Shown: positions 11,301 to 18,599 of the stretch, one piece after another
Layout of the letters: the number at the start of each line of letters is the position of its first letter
How positions within the stretch are numbered: the first letter of the stretch is position 1
Virus record (IMG/VR): IMGVR_UViG_3300032229_000649
Span: 1 to 43,915 of that record
DNA: 43,915 nucleotides
Origin: a virus
Direction: 5' to 3' (one strand)
The notes under the pieces: model-generated
The model's input: only the letters and a program-made list of their open reading frames with translations
Told to the model about the DNA's origin: nothing
The model's database searches: none
Program-made: the position numbers and the translations under genes

Positions 11301-14300
11301 ATTAGGGGTATCAAATTTTCTTTCTGATACACGAGTTACTATTCTCCAGCCAACGCCAGGAATATAAACTTCGTCTCCCGGTTTGAGATCTTGTGGACGC
11401 TTTTTAGTGTACTTAAGTTTTTCATCTACAACTACTGCTTCTTCTTCTTCTTTTGGAGTTTCCTCTACTTCTGGTGTTTCAGGGGACCCCTTAAGCTCTT
11501 CAAGAGCTCTTTTAATTCTTTCAATTCTTCTTGCCATCTTGTCTTTTACATCAGGCTCTACATCTTCTCGCTTGATTAGTCTTTCAACCATATCAAGCTC
11601 ATCTTCTAATTCTGCAATATCTCTTTCTTCTTTAGTAAGAGCTGGAACTTCTGGAGTTGCTTCAGGTGTTGGAGCTTCTGGAGCTTCTGGAGTAGGAGTT
11701 GGTGCTGGGGCATCAATGTCAATTGGGTCTTGAGCAGGTGAGTTTGGAGTTGCAGCACGAGGTTGTAGATCGATACCAAAACGATCACGAAGTTCACGAG
11801 CAAACGCTTTAAATTCTTCATCAGTTTGTAAAGCAGATTCTGAATTAACTGGAAGAGTTTTTCCATCTCTTTCAACAGTTCCAGTCCACTCAAAACCATT
11901 CTCGTCTAAGAAGTCTGCAATTTCTTTATCTTTAAAAGCTCCGCCAGCACCAGCACGAAGAAGAGTGCGATTACCTGAACGCTTGTATGTAACTGCCTTT
12001 TTAGGCTTGACTTCTTCTTCTTTTGTATCTGGCTCTACTTCTGGCTCTTCAGAAACAGGAGGCTTTATTCTTGCCTTTGCTTTTCCAGCCTTCTTATTAA
12101 TCTTTTCAATAATTGCATCTGTATCTTTACCCTTAAGCTGGAGAGCATCTCTAAGAGCTTCTGCAGGAACGGGAGAGTTTACAAGTTCTCCGTTAGGGTC
12201 TTCGGTTAGCATTTCTCCAAAACCTGGTCCATGCTCACCAGTGCCATTAATAGCGTTGCTTAGTTCGTCAGTTAAGTCTTTAACTTTATTTGCAGACAAA
12301 TCTAAAGCTGTAGTTGGAGGTACATCTCCTTGAAGATCTTTTGGAGTGTAGTTTTCTTTAGGGTCAACTGGATTTGGATCTAACTTATAAAGACCTTCTG
12401 GAGTATCTATGTCTGCATTCTTTGGCAAGAATGGTCGGTAGTCGCCATCCTCTTTAAAGGATGCTAACTCTTCTTCTGAAAGACCTTCAAGTAGAGGAGG
12501 GACATATGTATCTTCAGATACATCTTCAACATCTTCTAATCCATCTTTAATATCTTCAGTAGGTTCTGGGGTAGTAGCCTTTGGTTCTGGCTTTTCAATT
12601 TCATCTTCAATAATTTTGTCAGAAGGTGAAGGATCTATCTCGCCATCTTCAATTGGAGCTTCTTCTACAACAGGTTCTTTTTCTCCTCTAGATTCTAGGA
12701 GAGCCTTTTCATTGTTATTGTTTCCAGCAATCTTGTCGTAAGCCTGTGCAAGAGCCATTTCAGCATCTCCACCTTGCTCACGAATTGCTGCAGCGATAGC
12801 TTCTGCTGGAACATCTCGTTCACGGCCATCTGTAAAGTTAATTGGGGCGTAGCCAGTTGCTTTTTCAGTATCACTAACAGGTTCTACTGCTGTAAGAAGA
12901 GCATCTTCTAGCTCCTCTGGTACTTGATCGTTTGCAATTGTTACAGGATCATCAAACTCAAATTCTGGTGTGTACTCTTCGTTAGGATTAAGTTCGTAAG
13001 CTCTCTCTGGAACTTCATAAGGAAACGCAGAGACTTCTTTTTTCTTTTTATCAGCCTTCTTCTTTGTTGGCTTAAAGATATCGTCTGCTTGATCAAGTAG
13101 AGGAACATTGTCATCTGCAGTCTGTTGCTCTGGGCGTGTGTATTCACGACCCTCATCTTCATCAAGGAAAGGTTCGTCACGGAGGATTTCATTGTTTACA
13201 TCTTTCCAAGACTGAGCAAATGCAAGAGGTGTATTTTTGCCACGACGATAAACCGCAAGAACTGGCTCATCAGGGTTCCAAAACTGCTTACCTGAGTCTG
13301 GATCAATTTCGCCCTTCTTAAGAAGCTTTGGTTCTGGCTTATCTAACTCTGCAGCTCTCTTCTGACCTTCACCGATTGCTGTCTGTGCATCTTTAGGGTT
13401 ATTAAATTTAACGATGTCATACTTGTCATCTGTGTATCGAACAGCACCACTTTTTGTTTCTTCATCTTTGCGATAAATACTTGGTGCATCGGAGATAACA
13501 ATGCTGCTTTCTGGAAGTACCTGTGCTCCATTAGGAACTTCTGCTTCTACTGGAGAGTAGCCATCTTCTGAGTCCTTGCTTTTAATAAAAGCTTCAAGAC
13601 CTTCACCAAGCTTTGTAGGTACTGTTGCAACTTTACCCTTGCCCATTTCAATATCAACAAGGTTAGGATCAAACATGTTCTGGTTTAGTAGTTCACCTGA
13701 AAGACTTCTTGTAGAACCATCGTTTCTAGCAACATAAACACGGAAACCATCGGTAGCTCTTTTAGCTAAAGATGCTCCCATATTAATCCAACGCTCAAAT
13801 CGGTCTGAAAGCTGTACAGCTTCACGAGCACGGCGAGCTGCGGCAGAGTTCTTACCAGCGTAAGGGTTTGCGGCAGCTAGTAGAACTTCAACAGGCACTT
13901 GTCCTTGAGGCATATTCTCTAGACGAATCATTGAGTACTTATGCTCTGGTGAATCGATAGGAGAGAACATTGCAGATGCCAAGAGGCCCTTTACTGTCTC
14001 ATCCTTAATGCGTGGATCATCAAGTACCCAACGCATCTGAGCTTCTGCAAGTGCAGATGCTGTCATTGTGTTAAAGCGAGTTGATCTTGGGTGAGATACT
14101 GGAAGTAAATCTGTATTAAATGCTTCTAGGCCAACAATTTTGTTGTACTTGGCTAGAGAAATGTAGTTAGAGAGCTCTGTAAGTGCTTGATGCTTGCGAA
14201 TAGAGAAAGGAAGTCCTCTAGTTTTTTGTAGAGAACGAGCAAGAACCTTGTATGCAGACCTACGATTTACTCTACGGCTTGTTGTAGAAAATTCGTTGGC

Positions 14301-14396
14301 TTTTTCAAGTAAAACATTTGCTTCTTGACGAATAAAACGTGCCTGTTCACGGCTGCTATATGCTCTGTAAGAGCTTACAACAATTTTATTCTCCAT
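2367..14396 (-). CDS. Giant polyvalent protein: exonuclease, SF1 helicase, ArdC-like zincin, ParB-like and second zincin domains
   Basis: A 4009-residue protein. Residues 1-110 end in DLLPVSHPRST, a motif shared with the preceding gene product. Up to about 1780 it is mostly acidic, Pro/Glu-rich linker with small repeats (VPAEA units near 530 and 744). KPGD-type beta segments lie near 1006, 1498, 1666, 2154 and 2328. A DnaQ-type 3'-5' exonuclease spans about 1790-2035 (DFET near 1813, a VGQNIGFD block, HNALFD near 2016). An SF1 helicase spans about 2595-3225: AGTGKT near 2625, DEAQD near 2842, GDSNQAIYAFRG near 2865, TAHKSKGKEWD near 3165, AATRA near 3208. An ArdC-like module (VPWTKGW near 3293, zincin HELGH near 3461) is followed by a ParB/Srx-like GEGNHR near 3653 and a C-terminal zincin (HEIAH near 3951). 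This matches phage polyvalent proteins thought to be injected with DNA to counter host defences. Its start overlaps the upstream gene by 11 bases, with SD AAAGGGAG. Confidence 0.95.
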   Translation of the reverse strand: MENKIVVSSYRAYSSREQARFIRQEANVLLEKANEFSTTSRRVNRRSAYKVLARSLQKTRGLPFSIRKHQALTELSNYISLAKYNKIVGLEAFNTDLLPVSHPRSTRFNTMTASALAEAQMRWVLDDPRIKDETVKGLLASAMFSPIDSPEHKYSMIRLENMPQGQVPVEVLLAAANPYAGKNSAAARRAREAVQLSDRFERWINMGASLAKRATDGFRVYVARNDGSTRSLSGELLNQNMFDPNLVDIEMGKGKVATVPTKLGEGLEAFIKSKDSEDGYSPVEAEVPNGAQVLPESSIVISDAPSIYRKDEETKSGAVRYTDDKYDIVKFNNPKDAQTAIGEGQKRAAELDKPEPKLLKKGEIDPDSGKQFWNPDEPVLAVYRRGKNTPLAFAQSWKDVNNEILRDEPFLDEDEGREYTRPEQQTADDNVPLLDQADDIFKPTKKKADKKKKEVSAFPYEVPERAYELNPNEEYTPEFEFDDPVTIANDQVPEELEDALLTAVEPVSDTEKATGYAPINFTDGRERDVPAEAIAAAIREQGGDAEMALAQAYDKIAGNNNNEKALLESRGEKEPVVEEAPIEDGEIDPSPSDKIIEDEIEKPEPKATTPEPTEDIKDGLEDVEDVSEDTYVPPLLEGLSEEELASFKEDGDYRPFLPKNADIDTPEGLYKLDPNPVDPKENYTPKDLQGDVPPTTALDLSANKVKDLTDELSNAINGTGEHGPGFGEMLTEDPNGELVNSPVPAEALRDALQLKGKDTDAIIEKINKKAGKAKARIKPPVSEEPEVEPDTKEEEVKPKKAVTYKRSGNRTLLRAGAGGAFKDKEIADFLDENGFEWTGTVERDGKTLPVNSESALQTDEEFKAFARELRDRFGIDLQPRAATPNSPAQDPIDIDAPAPTPTPEAPEAPTPEATPEVPALTKEERDIAELEDELDMVERLIKREDVEPDVKDKMARRIERIKRALEELKGSPETPEVEETPKEEEEAVVVDEKLKYTKKRPQDLKPGDEVYIPGVGWRIVTRVSERKFDTPNKPSIWRVEYTDGSPYYPQTGTWKTMEGWKKEDGTEFDQELYTRDPLGIPSDETPTSQQTVIQTDPPEEFLTSVSEGNIDDKIKVLLQERAELGDVLAKIQKELPGAEPEDLMKEIEENNRLLEEAEAVKRGQKSPKEFDELPAGTRATSKDLNGRSSTWIKQEDGSWVNINTGEIVDELPIPRKQYGGEWWDDYKFTAPEDLGGEEVADDDDSDLVDEALIDSVKEDENPNLDALIKQVQQRKKLTRAERKALKKEKRHRQQMMIKIVDSEFGQDAFTLDFPRRSAVKQMLFQLDSLTTEEMEDISRLVNAELGWEFIKNLPDKPESTGAEAESKPSEKPEAAPVVETPAAEAEEKPDTPPAPAAEEKPTPLTERDKEILKALVDKRRKIQRKIDKADLSEETTPAQKKALKDELDAVTKIIDDIVLGSKPAEKPEEAPTAEVKETEKPQGPQPSIALVAAPNLKPGDVFKDDYFTIVSIETGLTKDRDMETVPATRLTGYYPNSVEQSTKLWADDTEVQVYRGVTPPEKGDLPVLSKPEMKSFSPTGKLQIIGTFKRPNGTEGKKWGLKNPADIERYEAALAEYKKEAERRKGLWTPPEVEAVNNETENTPVKPVEKASYVSNVPASEVQVGDIAFRKNKNGAKEFFTVTKVLGTKDGVTSLEGHYVGHQTQVKEWREATPIDIIRGEVNLPTSGDKEPLDRPDKSLPNYSQLEKERQEKIAEADKGYTFNAEGSIEVAPKVSKPKLPAFYGSAELLLDLGDGANIQAALDARENGYVVFDFETLGNDVQNVLNPDAPIQAAAVRYVGGEKVEELNIYINPEKPLGDYYYETDSEGNKVLRANRMRDAEGNPITDEWLATQPSIKDQLQKLVDFFGADPILVGQNIGFDLNVLQRWAQKVGIDFELKGSIDTLPIAQALQKIERGTVTFPENPAEGDEAFSALGNAWTWTINSSGVGSWKAPSNALNQLAERLGVTTDSSDFHNALFDVGVTDQVLRKLLENLKAGNIPTGGSAAYAEGFKKWVLSLAEEKKKASKREADKIVSEGLAGKPVTSENVDAAIDEVNSVVEEPVTIVEGEESSDSPKEYVSPLYGDKINEEWVKDPENTDFIPNARVKDIKPSDFIFGFDGDLLEVVKLEDDEVDPSNFVKVLRANLNTGQIFTERQSPREDGGTGWFLNKKLEGGIYRRKENADKTNAQIETETIEAIPDVDPVVIPEIQPVKGEDVTPEQVATVVNDAIDAITTSKPDASIEEAVKGLNVDETIKEAVTAKPENAEGETGFHISSDGVTLIKPGDKVIHAKTKRTGTVSVLLDSYQGGKYKNYVKVRYDDTNEREPVAAKNLSIVFRPEFVPVVKPKGETTVKDIANKIKDIQGTTPAEGAVNPDELAEKFKSAEKERDDKVKETNFVKTSTSVVSKVKENLPARGTTESSLPSLKTGNLFDVTFAIDKPTEKELKDKGVDLSLDSADDLIVFRATKDLFLRNQPVATIKPDGSIIWRTENDKRSFSLELERVLQDFIDPVTNLNAMIVINEPEDTEGTDADNFGNGTLLGESESSFDYNNISKFPPTEEQKKIVDAIMTGGDVIVQALAGTGKTSTLVLAAKRILAENPAKKLLYIVFNKETAEEAQGRMPQNVDSRTMDNIVYSMLPDNHKERNKLSSVFKINERSLIDYTDYVNLFEYYQYEPVTVSIRGTETTLGRNDLVQEIREAVDRFAISADDVLTEKHFTKKTPFYDTVPPILVEYAKKMWKDVSTEEGWDPSSKKLSRIDYSHMLKAWALTKPQFVDGLNSGSTSTKQFKDRKNDMFFFDEAQDMNPVIVKLLADQEGIQKVYVGDSNQAIYAFRGAVDELNNVKNAKELYLTQTFRFGAKVAGIGNRFLTLLNSKNKVVGKPGEDDGEIVENMEDPTAIIARSNGGVIDSVFDLLAKGKNPGLNLETYYKAMSYAKSAAWLIAANKGTPAYKKPKLHEDLAGFQNWNEVLKAVQDGKSVGGAMYMVRLLRDRKMTIKELVDKLNSITPIRGTGFRTDAYVPVGKEALADGITGELGTGRTNSGFKGKLTYTIKDGVISFQNSKSYKDFLLKDFTYNPEKFSFEKAFGKEQEEDILNLINDVRRWVQNYPPRIPIDAEIITAHKSKGKEWDRVKLFDDFKQPEINDEGEMQLPDPEELRISYVAATRAKKAIDIGENLKWIYDVTSEDDEKPQLTDVEKLSGMTVTPDPEPVTPEEVGNEVVKARKITDQKTLEVANRLIELIEKGVVPWTKGWSGGGFLPTNGKTNKSYQGTNTLALWAAMHLNDWTDPRFLTFNQGKSLGGFVRKGETGTKILKPNVVTKEVKQPDGSIKKEGYIYFTEVPVFNVSQFEKLNLPPLVKKDPVPVSDIEKQILESYADHPEIIYKPQDKAYYLPSVDKIYLPLREQFDTSVGFIETLFHELGHSTGHISRLGKEGKRKDLQDNYGNHKASRGEEELIAEITVALIAAEFGVEIDWGNTASYAQGWLKPLQDDPGMIIVAAKQAQDAVNWMLGIKKGDTPDQVGSSFPGLQDYKDGGSGGLVGSRSTVGFVSTDALKDMAGNVAGNEEAIESYRKSLREGKGFAIRDFNGKPFNDPIMVIYDDETGMAFVGEGNHRLQAAIAENIPFVPVRVVRGKASEMVEDAEKGKFPKQIKNNKEPKFVETTGDRAGEPVSEGYVPPEMHPSFVFDKELVSDEVPDFIAQSDPFGPPEAGEGVGSEGQTGEQIADQTPETTEATPEPNVGEQGQTGEEIAKNTPKNKDASKQPTKLTVNDEEYDLWDDINYDRTSEEGKDNDNLESAHGIFASRILEGQELIKDRNEIGKYIADILKKYGYGNKLFYLAGGSVADKMLGDDPSWEGSDGTPYGGGIEAGIGLANSEAFADGDPLKGVEFPVVLVRKRGISKVALLHEIAHLMEGGWKSNTGGGHNQAWHQTLLTLLRQEGFQKEANLLALTIGEVKGDTGVINP

Positions 14397-15378
14397 CTTC
14401 TTCTCCCTTTATTGGAAGAAGGTCTCCATCTAAGCTGTCATAACCAAGAGATGCTAGAAGAGATGCTCGCTTGAATGGATTCTCTCCATTACGAACTGCA
14501 CGAAGCCAAGATGCACGAACTGCATGCTCTGCTTCGTATCCAAAGCCTGAATACTCTGCCATAGCAAGGATTGCTTCTTCTGGAGATGAGTAATCTTCTT
14601 CAGGAAGAAGGTCAATATTTAATTCTTGTTCGTAACGCCACTCGTTAGCAAGCTTTGCTAGCTCTTGTGGTGATTGGATTTCGTTTCCGAGCTTCTCACC
14701 TTCGAGAACTCCAACATCAACGACGCCATCTGGGATAACCGCAAAACGACACTTACCTTCGTCCTCGACTTCGAGTTCGATGATTCTGCACGAGCCATTA
14801 CCCATGTATAAAACACAGTTAGAGCATTTGACTCCGATACCTCTGACATCATTTTCGGCTGGAGGTGTGTATCCTGCCCAGATTCCTGTGGCATCTTCAT
14901 TGAATCTTCCATATTTGTCTGCAATCTCGACTAGCGCTTCTGCTAGATCGCTCTCTTCAGGAACCAAACCTGCTGAAGCTGCAATGGAGTTTGATTTCTT
15001 AGTTGAACGTGGATGTCCAGAAGGAAGTAAGTCATTATCTGTCTTGTATGCAGAGTTTGATGGCTTTCCAGACTTCAACAACTTAAGAAATGCATTCACT
15101 CGACCCATTGCCCATTGGTTGCGAGTCATTCCTGGACGATGTGAGACGCTGTAAGCACCTGCACCTCTGCGATAGACAGCTTTTAACATTCCGACGGTTG
15201 CACGACGACCTTTACCTGCTTTTTCGTTGTGCTGTTCGACTTTATTCTTTAAAGACTTCTCTACTGCTGCAGAAAACTTAACTTTACGAGTTCCTGACGC
15301 AGATCCTTTAGCATTTTTCTTAGAACCCTTAACTTGATCCTTCTTAGGAGCAGGAGTTTGAGAAATAGTGCGTGACAT
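14386..15378 (-). CDS. Head-region protein with RGAGAYS...DLLPxGHPRST block and Cys cluster
   Basis: This encodes 330 residues with a very basic N-terminus. Residues about 60-125 hold a conserved phage block: RRGAGAYSVSHRPGM, NQWAMGRVNAFL, and DNDLLPSGHPRSTKK. I know this block from structural-region proteins of actinophages and marine phages, but no biochemical role is known to me. Near residue 190 is a C-x2-C...C...C group (VKCSNC, GSC, GKC) followed by FAVIPDG, probably metal or Fe-S binding. The short DLLP string recurs twice more (NIDLLPEED, GDLLPIKG). The ATG overlaps the portal stop (TAATG), and the 3' end overlaps the giant gene. A capsid-assembly or packaged-protein role is inferred from position. 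Confidence 0.88.
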   Translation of the reverse strand: MSRTISQTPAPKKDQVKGSKKNAKGSASGTRKVKFSAAVEKSLKNKVEQHNEKAGKGRRATVGMLKAVYRRGAGAYSVSHRPGMTRNQWAMGRVNAFLKLLKSGKPSNSAYKTDNDLLPSGHPRSTKKSNSIAASAGLVPEESDLAEALVEIADKYGRFNEDATGIWAGYTPPAENDVRGIGVKCSNCVLYMGNGSCRIIELEVEDEGKCRFAVIPDGVVDVGVLEGEKLGNEIQSPQELAKLANEWRYEQELNIDLLPEEDYSSPEEAILAMAEYSGFGYEAEHAVRASWLRAVRNGENPFKRASLLASLGYDSLDGDLLPIKGEEDGE

Positions 15379-17063
15379 TACTGCTCTTGCCCTTCTGTTG
15401 GGGTCTCGGCTGTAATACCTGCTTCTTCTGCACCTTCACTTGCAGCATCTAATGCTTGCTGAAGCTCTGGTGGGATAGGAGCAACGGATGATTGCTGTTG
15501 CTGTGAACGGACTGTGTTAATAACCTCTGGTGCAATTGCTGACAGCATTGCTTCTGTAAATTCTGGTGTAAGTACGCCACGTTCTTGTAGAAGTCTAATT
15601 GAAAGTTCTTTTGGAGTAGGTGCATCTGCATCTGAGAAGCCATGAGCACGACGCCATGTGTTTGCAGAGACCGCCATGCGATCAAATCCTGCGTCTGCAT
15701 CTGTTGCACGGTCATTACGAGTTGCAATTGCTGATGGGTCATACCAAACAACAATCTTGTTAACTTGTGTTTCTTCAAAACCATTTGCAATAAGGTATGG
15801 ACGAAGGTAAACAACTGTTAGAGCATCTGCAATGAGCAACATAAGTGGCTCAATGTGTGCCTTATATAGTGATTCATCAATCTGCATTGCATTTGAGTAC
15901 TTAACATTTGCTAAACCTGTAACAACATCCTTTGGAACATCTAATCCTTGAAGGATGCGCTCTAGTACACGATCAGAACGCTCAGCTAGTGCTGGGTCGA
16001 ATGAACGCTCAAACTTAAACTGCTTAATCTTGTCGCCAAGTTCTGCAGGACCACGAATGATAAGAGGAACAACTGCTGATGCGGACTCTTCGTCACGAAT
16101 CGGAGTTGTCATCGCATCCATTAACTGCTCTTCGAATTCATCTTCCGCTTCTTCGGCAGTAAACCCTGCGCCGATACCATCCTCAGAATCGTAGGGGAAG
16201 TCGCCGTCACCTTGCGACGCGACGGAAAGACCATCTGGTAAATAAAGCGCACCAGCATTGAGACGAGAACGAGCAGTCGCACGGAATGTCCTATTCAGTA
16301 GAAGGAGTTCTGCACAAAGATCAAGCAAACCACGAAGTGATGAATCTGCTTCATCTGAAAAACGAGGATGTGAACGCCACATGCGTCCAACAAATGCATT
16401 CTTACCTAGCTTTGAATTCTTATCTATTCCACCTTGTGTTGTAGTGGATTGTTCACGACGACCAATAACATTGAAACCGCCACGAGGATCTGTTGTTACT
16501 TCATCAACGGAACGAATGTCCCAAGACTCTGGCAAGTTATATGCTGGTCGTGCTGGCATCTGAACTAAATAACATTCTCCAGCTACTGCAAGGTTAAGTG
16601 CAGCATCTCTTAATAAACCTGCTTGTCCACCATATGCAGAATTTAATCGTGCAAGTGCACGTTCTGCCGCAGCTCCAAGACGATCATCAACTAGTTCTGA
16701 TTGACGAACAGAGATTGGAGTCTCTGATGGATCATCAACAACAGCTGCATAAATTCTGATACGAGATACAACTGACGCAACTAAATTGAATGCGTATTTG
16801 ATTTCACCAATAGCGTCGTAGTATTCCCAAGCTTCTGCTTGCCATGCGCTAGATCCAGCAGAGCGACGAATTCTAAATTGCTCAAACTCACCCTTGTCAT
16901 TAACTTTAATTTGAGCTGCTGCAGCTGTAAGAGTTCTAGGAGTTGAGTATGTTGCTGCCTGAGCTGTATTTGTAAAAACATTAGTAAATGTTGAATTCTG
17001 AGGCTTTTTATTTTTTGACTGTGGAGACGGAGGTGTTACTTCGTCATTGGTAAATATACCCAC
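15378..17063 (-). CDS. Portal protein
   Basis: This encodes 561 residues, a normal portal length, starting at GTG with a good Shine-Dalgarno (AAGGAG, 5-base gap). The body has portal-type features: an N-terminal wing with EYYDAIGEIKYAFNLVASVV, a central region with GRMWRSHPRFSDEADS, an acidic loop near 300-320, and the C-terminal segment ERILQGLDVPKDVVTGLANV followed by KYSNAMQIDESLYKAHIEP. In actinophage portals that last segment forms the long helix and clip region. The tail is Gln/Glu-rich and probably flexible. The portal ring is the gateway for DNA packaging. The terminase large subunit that would dock on it is not in this window. Confidence 0.93.
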   Translation of the reverse strand: MGIFTNDEVTPPSPQSKNKKPQNSTFTNVFTNTAQAATYSTPRTLTAAAAQIKVNDKGEFEQFRIRRSAGSSAWQAEAWEYYDAIGEIKYAFNLVASVVSRIRIYAAVVDDPSETPISVRQSELVDDRLGAAAERALARLNSAYGGQAGLLRDAALNLAVAGECYLVQMPARPAYNLPESWDIRSVDEVTTDPRGGFNVIGRREQSTTTQGGIDKNSKLGKNAFVGRMWRSHPRFSDEADSSLRGLLDLCAELLLLNRTFRATARSRLNAGALYLPDGLSVASQGDGDFPYDSEDGIGAGFTAEEAEDEFEEQLMDAMTTPIRDEESASAVVPLIIRGPAELGDKIKQFKFERSFDPALAERSDRVLERILQGLDVPKDVVTGLANVKYSNAMQIDESLYKAHIEPLMLLIADALTVVYLRPYLIANGFEETQVNKIVVWYDPSAIATRNDRATDADAGFDRMAVSANTWRRAHGFSDADAPTPKELSIRLLQERGVLTPEFTEAMLSAIAPEVINTVRSQQQQSSVAPIPPELQQALDAASEGAEEAGITAETPTEGQEQ

Positions 17064-17101
17064 GAAAACTCCTTGTCATCTCAGTTGCGGAATACGAAGG
17101 C

Positions 17102-17398
17102 TTACTTATCTTCATATGCAGTCAACAAACCAGCGATAGCCGATACAGCGTATATTGTAGCGATTATGTAGGTTACTGTTGGAATAATGATAGCCGAGAT
17201 TACGAACCCTGATCCTATCCAAAAACTAAAGCACCACTCACAGGTGGATAGGTAGCCAAGATAGGAAGACTCTGGCGGAAACTTTTTCCAAAAGGCATTA
17301 CGCAAGGGGGCTGTAACCATGTCACGAGTTATTAATCGAGTCACACGATATGTAGCTAGCCCTAGAAGGATAAATTGTAGGAGGGTTAGATCATTCAT
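17102..17398 (-). CDS. DUF1360-like membrane protein
   Basis: The 98-residue protein opens LLQFILLGLATYRVTRLITRD, followed by a C-E-W-C motif (STCEWCFSFWIGSGFV) and a second hydrophobic segment. This is the layout of the DUF1360 family, small two- to three-helix membrane proteins found in bacteria and in many actinophages next to structural genes. Its biochemical role is unknown. The start overlaps the stop of the upstream gene by four bases (ATGA). The portal start lies about 40 bases downstream in the same direction. Confidence 0.82.
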   Translation of the reverse strand: MNDLTLLQFILLGLATYRVTRLITRDMVTAPLRNAFWKKFPPESSYLGYLSTCEWCFSFWIGSGFVISAIIIPTVTYIIATIYAVSAIAGLLTAYEDK

Positions 17399-17763
17399 TC
17401 TGTTGGATCCTCACTTGAATAGACCGAATTGTTTTGCCCGTAAGGGTTCCAGCCTCTAAGACGAGACCCACAACCGCAGGAAGCGTCTTTTATAAAAGCT
17501 ATAACCTTTTCGGACTCAGTTAAAACTGCTTGAAGTTTGCCTTCAACGTGCCTATGGATGAATTTCTCTCTGAATACAAGTGTAGGTCCAGTAGGAGAGT
17601 CTTGCGCTATCAAAATGGTATCTCCCAATAGAACAACTCGAACTCTATCTACCTTGCGAGTTCCTTCTGGAGACGGTCCAGGTATGGTGAACTCATCTAA
17701 CCCAATGGAATTGGGTGGAGCGATCCAAACTAATGCTGGGAAGACATCTGAAATCGCTCTCAA
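17395..17763 (-). CDS. Hypothetical protein, structural operon
   Basis: The 122-residue product has a beta-rich N-terminal part (VWIAPPNSIGLDEFTIPG, RVRVVLLGDTILI) and a C-terminal CGCGSRLRGWNPYG segment. I cannot name the family with certainty, but this composition is typical of small proteins encoded upstream of actinophage portals. The Cys-Gly-Cys-Gly turn could bind metal. It overlaps the next gene by four bases and follows the previous one by only three bases, which supports co-translation. Confidence 0.75.
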   Translation of the reverse strand: MRAISDVFPALVWIAPPNSIGLDEFTIPGPSPEGTRKVDRVRVVLLGDTILIAQDSPTGPTLVFREKFIHRHVEGKLQAVLTESEKVIAFIKDASCGCGSRLRGWNPYGQNNSVYSSEDPTE

Positions 17764-17766
17764 GGA

Positions 17767-18105
17767 TTATCCAAACTCTATATATTCATCGGGGACATAG
17801 AAATCATTCCACCCTAAGGTGTAAGTTGCTAGTTCTAAGTCAAGAATGACTGGAGCCTCTCTAGAACTGTCTTCAATATTTAAATCAAAGTCTTCTAAGG
17901 TCTTCACATGCTTTGCTTCCTTCCACGCATAGTGTCCTTTAAGGGCTACTAAGGGGAAAGCCATAGGGTAGCTAGAGTTAGGGGCGGACATAGTCTCAAG
18001 GAAGCGCGATTGAGGTCTTTTAGTCTTCTTAGGGTTCTTCCACACAACCACAACCAGCTCTGTGTCCTTGTATGTGCCTGTCTTTGTCTTGTAAAGGCGG
18101 CTCAT
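17767..18105 (-). CDS. Hypothetical protein, structural operon
   Basis: This encodes 112 residues, starting at an ATG four bases inside the 3' end of the upstream gene. The sequence is mixed alpha/beta with a basic N-terminus (MSRLYKTKTGTYKD) and an acidic, aromatic C-terminus (LGWNDFYVPDEYIEFG). No signal peptide, membrane segment or recognisable catalytic motif is visible. Gene overlap and strand support a real gene; its role is unknown. Confidence 0.72.
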   Translation of the reverse strand: MSRLYKTKTGTYKDTELVVVVWKNPKKTKRPQSRFLETMSAPNSSYPMAFPLVALKGHYAWKEAKHVKTLEDFDLNIEDSSREAPVILDLELATYTLGWNDFYVPDEYIEFG

Positions 18106-18599
18106 TGGCTCAAACGCCTTGCCATAGCCCTATAGGTGACTCCAGCGGCTTCTGCGATGGTAGCTGTAGGGACGCCACGGTTCCTAAGTTGCCTTGCAAT
18201 CTGAGTTAGCTCGTTATTAGCTTGAGCTAAAGGACTAGTTGGAGGTGTCTTGGCTCTGTAGCGCTTTGAGAGGGCTGAAAGCTCACGAAGTCTGATTCTT
18301 AGCTCTGGAGGGACACCCGGAGAGATGGACTTGAGACGAGGGGCGTGCTTTGTAGGCACAGAGGTCGTCAAAGACTTTGGGGGTGGCAGTGGAACTGCTT
18401 TTAACTGCTTAACGTCAGGGGCTCTACGGACCCAGAAGTGAATTGTGGTCTTAGGAACAGCGGGGCTGAGAGAACCACCTATAACTCCTAGTGACCAGCC
18501 TGACTTCCACAACGCACGAAGGCGTGACTCCATCTCTGAGCGTGTCAGAGTTGAAATATAGATAACCTCCTCAATGGGAAGTTTCGGTGGGTTCAGCAT
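18102..18599 (-). CDS. HTH DNA-binding protein at head of structural operon
   Basis: I choose the ATG at 18599 (MLNPPKLPIEEV), giving 165 residues, rather than an upstream ATG at 18740. A TACAAT -10-like hexamer lies six bases before the ATG at 18599, and translation from 18740 would run through a repeat-like segment (CCCGGAAAATAC). Residues about 10-70 contain a helix-turn-helix-like segment (TRSEMESRLRALWKSGWSLGVIGG). The C-terminus has a second one (RNRGVPTATIAEAAGVTYRAM). The middle is Pro-rich. Two HTH-like ends at the first position of the structural operon suggest a transcription regulator or a terminase-like DNA recognition protein. Which of these applies cannot be told from sequence alone. 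Confidence 0.72.
   Translation of the reverse strand: MLNPPKLPIEEVIYISTLTRSEMESRLRALWKSGWSLGVIGGSLSPAVPKTTIHFWVRRAPDVKQLKAVPLPPPKSLTTSVPTKHAPRLKSISPGVPPELRIRLRELSALSKRYRAKTPPTSPLAQANNELTQIARQLRNRGVPTATIAEAAGVTYRAMARRLSQ

Noticed and set aside
2642-13531. Many frames of 60-150 codons on both strands over the giant gene
   Set aside because: They are shadows of a continuous 4009-codon frame with clear domain motifs; none has its own ribosome site or recognised domain.
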